Assembly: GCA_964403795.1 (NCBI GenBank)
Contig: CAYOHP010000158.1
Location: forward strand, 1 to 14,665
From: CAYOHP01 sp964403795 [NCBI: uncultured bacterium]
Lineage (GTDB): Bacteria > Muiribacteriota > UBA6191 > CAZXTJ01
Length of the DNA stretch: 14,665 nt
Reading direction: 5' to 3'
The notes under the pieces were generated by a model. It had not been told where the DNA came from. It did not search any database and saw nothing but the letters and a program-made list of their open reading frames with translations. Positions 1 through 7,135 of this stretch are shown here, one piece after another; the first letter of the stretch is position 1, and each line of letters starts with the position of its first letter. Both the position numbers and the translations under genes were made by a program.

Positions 1-2659
1 TCACCAGGACCGAGAGCGCCAAGGCCGCGGCCCACTGGGACGGCGTCAGCGGCACGGTGTGGAAGACGGTCTCGAGCGACGGGACCAGGACCGAGACGGC
101 CAGGAGCCCGCCGCTGACCGCGACCGCGGCCAGCAGCGCCCGGTTGTCGGCGAGGCCGAGGCGGAAGACCGAGATCCTGGGATCCCGGCAGCTGAAGGCG
201 TGCAGCAGCGGCGCGACCCCCAGCACCACGAAGGCGATGGTGCGGGCTGCCTCCATCGCCGCGGGCGCCGCCGGGTCCGGAAACAGGCCGGGGACGAGAT
301 CCGGGAGCAGGTAGGCCAGGAGCGCCGCGGTCCCCATCGCCAGGCCGGCGCGGAGGATGGCCTGGAGCTCGCGGCGATCGATCAGGTTCGACTCCGGCGG
401 GACCGGCGGTCGGTCCATGATCCGGTCGCTCACGGGATCGAGGCCGAGCGCCAGGGCCGGCAGCCCGTTGGTCACCAGGTTGATCCAGAGGAGCTGGAGC
501 GGGGTGAGCAGCAGCATCCACTCGAAGCCCGAGGAAATCGCCACCGCCAGCACCAGTCCGGCGTTGGACCCGAGCAGGAAGGCGATGGCCTTCTGCAGGT
601 TGGCGAAGACGGTGCGCCCCTCCTTGACGGCGGTGACGATGGTGGTGAAGTCGTCGTCCAGGAGCACCACGTCGGCGGCCTCCCGGGCCACGTCGGTGCC
701 GGAGAGCCCCATGGCCACTCCCACCGGGGCCCGGCGCAGGGCCGGGGCGTCGTTCACCCCGTCGCCGGTCATGGCCACCACCTCGCCCCGGGCCGAGAGC
801 GCCTCCACGATCCGGAGCTTGTGGGCCGGGTCGACCCGGGCGAAGACCGCCACCCGGTCGAGCGCCCGGTCCAGCGCGGTGTCGTCCATGGCGGAGAGCA
901 CAGGACCCTCGATCACGGTGGAGTCGGGCTGCCAGAGCCCGAGCTCGCGGGCGATCGCCACCCCGGTCCTGGGGTGGTCCCCGGTGATCATCTTGACCCG
1001 GATCCCGGCCCGCTGGCAGGCGGCGATCGCCTCCGCGACCCCGGGACGAGGGGGATCCTGGAGGCCGACCAGGCCCAGGAACACGAGCTCGTCCTCGGGG
1101 TCCTCGCCCTTGCCGGCAGGAGGGTCGAGCCGGTAGGCCAGCGCCAGGACCCGCCGTCCCAGGCCGGCCAGCTCGTCGGCCGAGGCGGCGATCGCCTTGC
1201 GGTCGTCGGCGGTGGCGGGGGTCGGGTCCCCGGGCCCTGCCAGGCAGGTGATCCGCGGCAGGATGGCCTCGGGGGCTCCCTTGACCCAGGCGGTACGGGT
1301 GCCGTCGGCGGACCGGGTCACCACCGCCATGCGCTTGCGCTCGCTGTCGAAGGGGAGGACGGTCTCCACCGGGTGGGAGCGGCGGAGTCCTTCGGGGTCG
1401 AGCCCGGCTTCCCGGGCCCGGAGGAGGAGGGCGCCTTCGGTCGGGTCGCCCAGGACCCGGGTGGTGCCGTCGGGGGCCGCCTCGAGCTCGGCGGTGGAAC
1501 CCAGCACGCCGGCCCGCAGCAGGAGTTCGAGGCCGGGGGAGGAGTCGCCTGGGGTGCGGATCTCCCGGACGGTCATGCGGTTGGCGGTGAGCGTCCCGGT
1601 CTTGTCGGTGCAGATCACCGTGGCCGAGCCCAGGCTCTCGACGCCCGAGAGTTTGCGGACCACCGCGCCCCGACCCGCCATGCGCTGCATGCCCAGCGCC
1701 AGGGTGATGGTGGTGATGGCCGGCAGACCTTCGGGAATGGCAGCCACGGCCAGGCTCACCGCGGTCAGCAGCAGCACATGCCAGGGGTGGTCGCCCTTGG
1801 CCAGCCCGAAGGCGAAGAGTCCGGCGCTGATCGCCAGGCACAGCACCAGGATGGCGTGCGAGAAGTCCGCCAGGCGTTCCTGGAGCGGGCTCGGTTCCGG
1901 CTCCCGGGCCGTCATCATGGTCCCGATCCGGCCCAGCTCGGTGCCCGGCCCGGTCCCCACCACCACCCCCCGGGCGGTTCCGGTCACCAGGGTGGTCCCC
2001 AGGTAGGCCACGGTGGTGCGATCCGCCACCGGGGCATCCGGCGGGGCCGAGCCGGCCGCGTCCTTGGCCACCGGCTCCGACTCGCCGGTCAGGGCGGCCT
2101 CCTGGGTGCGGGCGTCCCGGCTCTCGACCAGGCGCAGGTCGGCGGGCACCCGGTCGCCGGTCTCCAGGGTCACCACGTCCCCGGGGACCAGGAACCGGGC
2201 CTCGCCCTGGCGGGACTGACCGTCCCGGAGCACCCGGGCCAGGTTCGGGGTCATGGCTTCCAGGCCTTCCAACGCCTTCTGCGCCTTGCCCTCCTGGATC
2301 ACGCCCAGCAGCGCGTTCAGGAACACGATCGCCAGGATCGCCAGGGTGTCGGCGTAGGCCAGCCACCCCTGTTCGGGGCGGGCCTCCTGGAACGCCACCC
2401 CTGCCGAGACCGCGGCCGCGGCCAGGAGCGCCAGCACCAGCGGCTCGCGGAGCTGGGCCAGGAAGCGGGCGAGCGGCCCGGGACGGATCACCTTGGGCAT
2501 GGCGTTCTCGCCGTAGCGATGGAGGCGCAGGTTCGCCTCGGACTCGGAGAGGCCCCGGGCGAGGTCGGTCCGGTGGTGGGCGACCACCGCTTCGACGGGG
2601 AGGTGGTGCCAGGCCGGAGGGGGCTCCTGGGGGTCGGGACGGGGGGTGGGCTCGGCCAT
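1..2659 (-). CDS. P2-type cation-transporting ATPase (calcium-pump-like), C-terminus cut by window edge
   Basis: This is an inner-membrane pump that uses ATP to move a cation through a phospho-aspartate intermediate. Translation from ATG at 2659 gives 886 residues before the window ends. In order it shows a cation-ATPase N-terminal domain (about 17-60), M1-M2 (about 65-125), the actuator motif TGES (T191-S194), M4 with PEGLP (309-313), the phosphorylation motif DKTGT (D352), the nucleotide-binding KGAPE (K460), TGDH (559-562), GDGVNDAP (D633, D637) and the C-terminal membrane segments M5 to about M10. GGGAG lies six bases before the start. The PEGLP region matches calcium pumps, but the M5 residue equivalent to SERCA Glu771 is L702 and the M6 residue equivalent to Asp800 is N731, so the ion is uncertain. 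It lies 49 bases after the RND permease gene on the same strand, probably in one operon. The family call is secure; the substrate is not. Confidence 0.95.
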   Translation of the reverse strand, partial: MAEPTPRPDPQEPPPAWHHLPVEAVVAHHRTDLARGLSESEANLRLHRYGENAMPKVIRPGPLARFLAQLREPLVLALLAAAAVSAGVAFQEARPEQGWLAYADTLAILAIVFLNALLGVIQEGKAQKALEGLEAMTPNLARVLRDGQSRQGEARFLVPGDVVTLETGDRVPADLRLVESRDARTQEAALTGESEPVAKDAAGSAPPDAPVADRTTVAYLGTTLVTGTARGVVVGTGPGTELGRIGTMMTAREPEPSPLQERLADFSHAILVLCLAISAGLFAFGLAKGDHPWHVLLLTAVSLAVAAIPEGLPAITTITLALGMQRMAGRGAVVRKLSGVESLGSATVICTDKTGTLTANRMTVREIRTPGDSSPGLELLLRAGVLGSTAELEAAPDGTTRVLGDPTEGALLLRAREAGLDPEGLRRSHPVETVLPFDSERKRMAVVTRSADGTRTAWVKGAPEAILPRITCLAGPGDPTPATADDRKAIAASADELAGLGRRVLALAYRLDPPAGKGEDPEDELVFLGLVGLQDPPRPGVAEAIAACQRAGIRVKMITGDHPRTGVAIARELGLWQPDSTVIEGPVLSAMDDTALDRALDRVAVFARVDPAHKLRIVEALSARGEVVAMTGDGVNDAPALRRAPVGVAMGLSGTDVAREAADVVLLDDDFTTIVTAVKEGRTVFANLQKAIAFLLGSNAGLVLAVAISSGFEWMLLLTPLQLLWINLVTNGLPALALGLDPVSDRIMDRPPVPPESNLIDRRELQAILRAGLAMGTAALLAYLLPDLVPGLFPDPAAPAAMEAARTIAFVVLGVAPLLHAFSCRDPRISVFRLGLADNRALLAAVAVSGGLLAVSVLVPSLETVFHTVPLTPSQWAAALALSVLV

Positions 2660-2692
2660 GGAGGTCTCCCGGACGCACCCCGGGGGCGGGCC

Positions 2693-2707
2693 TCCCTGGT
2701 CCAGGGA
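2693..2707. repeat. Perfect 15-base dyad between permease and ATPase genes
   Basis: TCCCTGG and CCAGGGA form perfect 7-base arms around one central T. The dyad starts just past the permease stop codon and lies 34 bases upstream of the ATPase start. With one central base it cannot form a good tight hairpin, so a protein-binding site or chance are both possible. GC-rich dyads of this size do arise by chance in such DNA. Confidence 0.3.
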
Positions 2708-2708
2708 C

Positions 2709-5036
2709 CTACCCGCGAGGCGAATCGGGAGGCGGTGCAACCGATTGGCCGGTCTCGGCCGGTCGACGGCGCAGCAGGGCGGGCGCCAGGAGCAGCTCGG
2801 CCACCATGGCGACCAGCAGGGCGGTGCCCAGGTAGACCCCGCTCTGCACCGTGGGACGAAGGCTCCCGGCCAGGCAGACCGAGAAGCCGGCCACCAGGAT
2901 CAGGGTGGCCACCACGATGGGGGCACCGATCTCCCCGAGCGCCTCCATGGTGGCCGCCCCGGCGTCCTCGCCGTGTTCGCGGTGGCGGCGCTCATGAAAG
3001 AGGAAGTGGAGGGTGTCGTCCACCGCGATCCCGAAGGAGAGGTCGAGGATGAAGATGAAGTTCTCGTTCATCTCCCAGCCGAGGAGGTGGGCGACCACGA
3101 ACATCGAGAGCGGCGCCGGGAGGTTCGGGAGCATGGCCAGGAGGCCCAGCCGGAGCGACCCGGAGACCACCACGAAGACCGTGAGCACCACCAGCAGGGC
3201 TCCGGCCGCGCTGGTGGTGAAGGTGGTCGCGACGTAGTCCATGATGGCGCCCCAGTAGAGCATCTGGCCGGAGACCTCGAAGCGGGCGGGATCGAGGGCT
3301 TCGAGGCGGAGGGCGCGGGCCCGGGCGGTCAGGCGGGCGGCCAGGTCGAGCAGGCCCGAGGCGTTCTCGTAGCTGGCGGCCACCTGGATCCGGAGGTGGC
3401 GCGAGGAAAGCCCGAAGTACTGGTCGAGCGCCCCGGAGGCCAAGAGGTCGCGGCGCAGGCTGGCGTGACGGGCGGCCCGCCAGTGGGGCGCCAGGTCGGC
3501 GGGGAGATCGAGCCGGGCGAAGCCGTCGTCGACCATGGCGGCGAGCGTCCCCAGGGTGAAGACCCCGGTGACCCCCGGCTCCTTGGCGAGTTCGGCCTCG
3601 AGGCGGGCCAGGTCGCGCCGGACCGCGGGATCGGCGAGCGCCTGGTCGAGCGGCATGGTCGAGCGGATGCGGCAGTCGATCCCGCTGGCCGGGAATCCGG
3701 TCCGGAGCAGGAACTCGCGGGTGCGGGCCACCGGCAGGCCGGGCGTGAAGAGCAGGTACCAGTTGGAATCGATCCGCAGGGTGGCGGCGAAGGCGCCCAT
3801 GGCGAGGATCATCCCCAGGCCGACCGGGACCGTCGCCCGGTGCTCGATGGCGTGCTTCAGCCAGCCGGAGAGGGCGGAGGCGATCCTCACGTGGAGGCGA
3901 CCGAAGAGGCCGTGGTCGGGCCGGAGGTCGGTCCGGATCAAGAGGAGCGGCCCGAAGACGATGGTGACGAGCCAGGCCGAGACGATCCCGAGGCTGATGG
4001 CCAGCGAGAAGTCATGGAGGACCTGGAGCTCGGTGAAGGCCGAGACCAGGGTGCATCCCAGGCTGGCGACCGCGGTCAGGGCGTTGGCGAAGGCGGTCTC
4101 GGTGGCGGCCCGGAGCGAGGCGGCGCGGATCCGGTGGCGGCGCCGCTCGTCGGCGTAGGCGGCGGCCAGGTGGACGATGTCGGAGAGGCCGATCACGATC
4201 ACGAGCAGGGGGAGGTTGCCGCTCATGCCGTTGACCGGGAGGTCGCAGAGCGCCATGGCGCCGAAGGCCAGGTGCACCGCCACGGCCAGCATGCCGAGCG
4301 AGGCCAGGGCGAACCGGAAGTTGGCGAACAGCGCCCAGATGGTGAGCAGCACCGCGGCCAGGCCGAGGAGCGTCAGGCGGGCCTGGTTCTCGAAGGTGAC
4401 CCGGAGCAGCTCGTGGTTCAGCCAGGCGATCCCGTTCACCACGTAGCGGGTGCCGGTGACGGCGGCGAGCCGGTCGAGCTCGGCGACGATCGCCTCCATC
4501 AACCGGGTGCGCCGGGCGAAGTCGGGATCGTCCTCGGTGAAGGTCACGTCGAGGGCGAAGACGGTGAGCCCCCGGTCGTAGAGCAGCCCGTGCCAGCGGT
4601 CGGTGAAGGGCGGACGGGAGAGGACCTCGGCCAGACGGGCGGGGTCGGAGACCACCTCGGGGCGCAGGATCCGGGTCATGCGGACCCGGTCGCCCTGGTT
4701 GACCGGCTCGAAGAGGTCCAGCGCCGAGGCCGTGTCCAGGATGCCCGGGGTGCGCTCCAGGGTGGTGCAGGTCGCCTCCATGGCTTCGAGGAAGGCCGCC
4801 GAGAAGACCCCGGGGCCCTCGAAGTAGGCCGTGATCCGGGGCCTGAGCTCGAACTCGTCGGCGAAGACCTCGAACTCGCGGCGGACCGGGTTCTCGGCCG
4901 AGAGCACGTCCTTGAAACCGAACTCGAGGCGCAGGCCCTGGGCCAGGTGGCCGGCGGCCGCCACCGCCACGGCCAGCAGAAGCCAGAGCCAGGCCTCGCG
5001 GCGCTGGGCCGTGGCCAGCAGGGAACGGACGGTCAA
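2709..5036 (-). CDS. RND/MMPL-family transporter permease
   Basis: A 775-residue inner-membrane exporter of the RND/MMPL type, about the family's usual length for proteins with two sterol-sensing-like halves. TM1 lies at about 15-33 and is followed by a periplasmic domain (about 40-215). Then comes a five-helix bundle (about 218-370) with the TM4 acidic motif GLSDIVHL (D286), a second soluble domain (about 420-598), and a second bundle (about 605-755) with GIAVDDTLHF (D673, D674). Paired TM4 acidic residues are the expected proton-relay positions. The start is weak: TTG at 5036 has no visible Shine-Dalgarno sequence, and no ATG or GTG lies upstream in frame before a stop near 5139. The cargo is unknown; relatives export lipids, hopanoids or other hydrophobic molecules. 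No membrane-fusion or outer-membrane partner is in the window. The P-type ATPase follows downstream. Confidence 0.93.
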   Translation of the reverse strand: MTVRSLLATAQRREAWLWLLLAVAVAAAGHLAQGLRLEFGFKDVLSAENPVRREFEVFADEFELRPRITAYFEGPGVFSAAFLEAMEATCTTLERTPGILDTASALDLFEPVNQGDRVRMTRILRPEVVSDPARLAEVLSRPPFTDRWHGLLYDRGLTVFALDVTFTEDDPDFARRTRLMEAIVAELDRLAAVTGTRYVVNGIAWLNHELLRVTFENQARLTLLGLAAVLLTIWALFANFRFALASLGMLAVAVHLAFGAMALCDLPVNGMSGNLPLLVIVIGLSDIVHLAAAYADERRRHRIRAASLRAATETAFANALTAVASLGCTLVSAFTELQVLHDFSLAISLGIVSAWLVTIVFGPLLLIRTDLRPDHGLFGRLHVRIASALSGWLKHAIEHRATVPVGLGMILAMGAFAATLRIDSNWYLLFTPGLPVARTREFLLRTGFPASGIDCRIRSTMPLDQALADPAVRRDLARLEAELAKEPGVTGVFTLGTLAAMVDDGFARLDLPADLAPHWRAARHASLRRDLLASGALDQYFGLSSRHLRIQVAASYENASGLLDLAARLTARARALRLEALDPARFEVSGQMLYWGAIMDYVATTFTTSAAGALLVVLTVFVVVSGSLRLGLLAMLPNLPAPLSMFVVAHLLGWEMNENFIFILDLSFGIAVDDTLHFLFHERRHREHGEDAGAATMEALGEIGAPIVVATLILVAGFSVCLAGSLRPTVQSGVYLGTALLVAMVAELLLAPALLRRRPAETGQSVAPPPDSPRG

Positions 5037-5117
5037 CGGAGGCCGATCCGGGGGGCGGGATCCGGGACCGGGCGCCGCCCCGGGATCCGTCCTTCCCGTG
5101 GCCGGAAGGATACCCCA

Positions 5118-5145
5118 TTGACGTTTTCGTCCCCGTCCCTAGAGT
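5118..5145 (+). promoter_or_regulatory. Candidate sigma70-like promoter for the exported-protein gene
   Basis: TTGACG at 5118-5123 matches five of six bases of the -35 consensus. After a 16-base spacer, TAGAGT at 5140-5145 matches four of six bases of the -10 consensus. Transcription would begin near 5152, leaving a leader of about 90 bases before the ATG at 5244. The site is in the divergent intergenic region between the permease and this gene. It is a prediction from consensus only. Confidence 0.4.
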
Positions 5146-5243
5146 GGCGCACGAAGGCCGGTCCCGGCATGCAGCGGACGGTGGCCAGGAGAGGGCTCCT
5201 GGACCCGGATCCGAGGCGATAGCCGGGCGGAGGCGAGGAGATC

Positions 5244-6281
5244 ATGGGACTCCCGAAGCGGTGGATGCGGCGTATCTCGACGGTGCTGGCGGCGACCCTC
5301 ATGCTGCTCTCGCCGCTGACGGCCCCCCGGGCCGAGGCGTTCCCCGGGATCGCCACCCTGGCCGCCAGCGCGGTCGGGGGCGGAGCCACTGCCATGGGCG
5401 TCGGGGCCCTGGTCTCGGCCCTGGGGCTGGGGGCGGCTTCGGTGGGCATGCCTGCGCTGGCACTGGCCGGCGCCGCCATCGGCGGGTTCACGGCGTTCGC
5501 GGTCGGCAACGACAACGGGGCGGACTCCGGCAAGGGCGTGGGTCTGGGCCTGGCCGCGGCCGGCGCCTCGGCCGCCGCGCTCTCGCTGGGCGGCTTCCTG
5601 TTCTCGCCTTGGATCCTGCTGCCGGCCGTGGCGGTGGGCGCCGGGTACCTGCTCTTCAAGTTCGCGGACCGGCCCCAGCGAGCCGGCGCCTTCGGGGACA
5701 CCCGATTCGGCAACGGCTTCTCGGACCCGTTCTTCAGCCCCTTCCACCGCAGCGCCAACACCTCGGCCACCGGTGCCTACGGCGACGACCAGTCGGTCAT
5801 CGACCGGATCCGCAACGTCTTCGACCGGAACCGCCGGGACGACACCTTCTTCCAGGGCTCGACCGTGATGCCCGACGGGACGCTCCGGGCCCAGAACGAC
5901 CTGTTCGGGCGGCTCGGCCAGTTCGTCAGCGGACGCACCGACACCGGCAGCTACGGCGGTCCGACCTCGTTCTACGGTCCGGGGTACGGCAATGCCGGGT
6001 ACTTCTCGCCCTATGCCCTGCCCACCACCGACCGCACCGGCCGGGTCACGGTGGGTGCCGGCCAGGGGCGGGTCGGGTTCCAGGCCTCGATGGATCCCCT
6101 CTCGGCCCGCCCGCCCGCCGCCGGCGCCCCCACCTCGAGCTCGCTCTCGGCCGCCGCCGAGGCCCGCGACGAGGCCTACCAGGCGCTGGTCGAGGCCACC
6201 GGAGGCAAGGACACCGCGGCCATCGCCAAGGCGCTCGACGCCTACCGCAAGGCCTCGGCGGAGTTCGAGGCCAGCAAGTAG
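5244..6281 (+). CDS. Exported glycine/alanine-rich membrane protein of unknown function
   Basis: I do not recognise a family. The 345-residue protein starts at ATG 5244, with GGAG about nine bases upstream. A classical signal peptide is visible: a basic N-terminus, a hydrophobic core at 13-25, and a likely signal peptidase I cut after AEA (residue 32). Residues 35-140 are hydrophobic and rich in Gly, Ala and Ser with small-residue spacing like glycine zippers, suggesting two to four packed membrane helices. Residues 145-240 are polar with repeated Phe/Asp/Arg. Residues 232-262 form a Gly/Tyr/Pro-rich stretch, and 298-345 is a charged Ala-rich helix, possibly a coiled coil. It is transcribed divergently from the RND permease. 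Expected location is the inner or outer membrane facing the periplasm. The reading frame looks real; the function is unknown. Confidence 0.8.
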   Translation: MGLPKRWMRRISTVLAATLMLLSPLTAPRAEAFPGIATLAASAVGGGATAMGVGALVSALGLGAASVGMPALALAGAAIGGFTAFAVGNDNGADSGKGVGLGLAAAGASAAALSLGGFLFSPWILLPAVAVGAGYLLFKFADRPQRAGAFGDTRFGNGFSDPFFSPFHRSANTSATGAYGDDQSVIDRIRNVFDRNRRDDTFFQGSTVMPDGTLRAQNDLFGRLGQFVSGRTDTGSYGGPTSFYGPGYGNAGYFSPYALPTTDRTGRVTVGAGQGRVGFQASMDPLSARPPAAGAPTSSSLSAAAEARDEAYQALVEATGGKDTAAIAKALDAYRKASAEFEASK

Positions 6282-6314
6282 GGGCCACGAGAAAACCCTC
6301 CCCATGGGTGGCCC
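6282..6314 (+). terminator. Possible hairpin terminator after the exported-protein gene
   Basis: GGGCCAC at 6282-6288 pairs perfectly with GTGGCCC at 6308-6314 across a 19-base loop, starting directly after the stop codon. There is no U-tract. The long loop weakens the case; it may be an mRNA-end structure or chance. Confidence 0.3.
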
Positions 6315-6362
6315 GGGTAGGCGAAAATCCCCCCGGGGACGACCCAGAGGAGAGCGACCACC

Positions 6363-6773
6363 ATGGAACCCAAGAAGGGTCCTCGCGACGAGGGCGCCGA
6401 GGTCCCGGGCCTCGAGATCCAGAAGCAGGAGGCCGGCCGGGTCACGGTGCTGGTCCTCAGGGGCACGCTCGACCTGACGACCCTGCCGGCGGCCAAGGCC
6501 ACCCTCGAGGAGGCCTGGCCGGACCGGGAACCGAAGATCCTGTTTGACCTGGGCGAAGTGCGTTTCATAGACTCCGCCGGCCTCGGCCTCTTGATCGGAT
6601 CGCTCCGGCGCGCCGCGGAGGCCGGGGGGGATCTGAAGCTCTGCGGCTTGAACGCCTACCTGATGGCCCTCTTCAAGCTCGTGAACCTGCAGAGGATCCT
6701 CAAGACCTACGAGAGCCGCGAGGCCGCCCTGGCTGCCTTCGCGGATGTGCACTCCGAGCCCTCGGCCGGCTGA
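6363..6773 (+). CDS. STAS-domain anti-sigma factor antagonist (SpoIIAA/RsbV-like)
   Basis: A 136-residue cytoplasmic regulator. A STAS domain covers about residues 17-128: the beta strands VTVLVLRG and LDLTT, then the signature FIDSAGLGLL with Ser71, the residue phosphorylated by an anti-sigma kinase in this family, and then the helical half. Unphosphorylated members bind an anti-sigma kinase and free its sigma factor. The first 17 residues are a charged extension. The start is ATG 6363, with AGGAG about ten bases upstream. No cognate kinase, phosphatase or sigma factor is in the window, so this is an orphan here. Other STAS roles, such as an accessory to transport or a non-sigma partner switch, are possible. 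It lies 30 bases upstream of rpmE on the same strand, so co-transcription is plausible. Confidence 0.9.
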   Translation: MEPKKGPRDEGAEVPGLEIQKQEAGRVTVLVLRGTLDLTTLPAAKATLEEAWPDREPKILFDLGEVRFIDSAGLGLLIGSLRRAAEAGGDLKLCGLNAYLMALFKLVNLQRILKTYESREAALAAFADVHSEPSAG

Positions 6774-6780
6774 ACCGGCC
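6764..6780 (+). terminator. Short GC hairpin spanning the STAS gene stop codon
   Basis: GGCCGG at 6764-6769 pairs perfectly with CCGGCC at 6775-6780 around a five-base loop that contains the TGA stop. It could be a weak terminator or attenuator that separates STAS and rpmE expression, or an mRNA-stability element. There is no U-tract. Confidence 0.3.
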
Positions 6781-6803
6781 CGGGGCGAGAGGAACAGGAC
6801 GCC

Positions 6804-7085
6804 ATGAAGCCCGACATCCACCCGACCGTCCACCGCATCACGGCGGTCTGCGCCTGCGGCGCCAGCTTCGAGACCATCTCCACCCGCGAGAGCCTGGTCG
6901 TCGACATCTGCGCCGCCTGCCATCCCTTCTTCACCGGGACCCAGAAGTTCGTCGACACCGAGGGCCGGATCGACAAGTTCCAGCGCAAGTTCGGCAAGGA
7001 CGCCGCCACCAGCATGAAGGTGCGCAAGAAGAAGGCCCAGGAGCCGGCCGAGAGCCCCAAGGTCGCGTCCGCCCAGGCGGACTGA
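6804..7085 (+). CDS. rpmE: Large-subunit ribosomal protein bL31, zinc-binding form
   Basis: The 93-residue protein begins MKPDIHP and carries the four zinc-ligand cysteines of the C+ form of bL31: C16 and C18 in VCACG, C36 and C39 in DICAACHPF. The HPFFTGTQ box and the following DTEGRIDKFQ are typical. bL31 helps bridge the two ribosomal subunits at the central protuberance. Under zinc shortage many bacteria replace this form with a cysteine-free paralogue; no such paralogue is here. The C-terminus, from about residue 72, is longer than in short bL31 proteins, with a KKK patch and an Ala/Glu/Pro-rich tail. The start is ATG 6804 behind purine-rich AGAGGA and AGGA. It lies 30 bases after the STAS gene and is followed by a strong hairpin. 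Confidence 0.97.
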   Translation: MKPDIHPTVHRITAVCACGASFETISTRESLVVDICAACHPFFTGTQKFVDTEGRIDKFQRKFGKDAATSMKVRKKKAQEPAESPKVASAQAD

Positions 7086-7092
7086 TGCCGGT

Positions 7093-7128
7093 CCCGGGGG
7101 GACGCCCCTAGGGGGGCGCCCTCCCGGG
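7093..7128 (+). terminator. Strong hairpin after rpmE, probable intrinsic terminator
   Basis: Bases 7093-7108 pair with 7113-7128 around a TAGG loop. The 16-position stem has one G-T wobble and one A-C mismatch; the inner six pairs (CGCCCC/GGGGCG) and outer six (CCCGGG/CCCGGG) are perfect. It begins seven bases after the rpmE stop. No run of T follows, as often seen in very GC-rich genomes. It probably separates rpmE from the pseudopilin module. Confidence 0.6.
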
Positions 7129-7135
7129 TCGTCCG

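Noticed and set aside
59-3052. 997-residue plus-strand open frame
   Set aside because: It lies opposite the ATPase and the permease end; the translation is low-complexity Gly/Arg/Glu/His-rich with no motifs, while the minus strand carries every P-type ATPase motif.
4012-5118. 368-residue minus-strand frame starting with ATG at 5118
   Set aside because: It overlaps the permease in another frame and is Arg/Pro/Gly-rich without motifs. The permease frame has clear transmembrane and acidic signatures.
2646-5222. 858-residue plus-strand open frame
   Set aside because: It is antisense to the RND permease, has a repetitive charged composition with no recognisable domain, and arises from high GC at third positions.
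5139-6923. 594-residue minus-strand open frame
   Set aside because: It is antisense to the exported protein and the STAS gene, both of which have recognisable signals; its composition is typical of a shadow frame.
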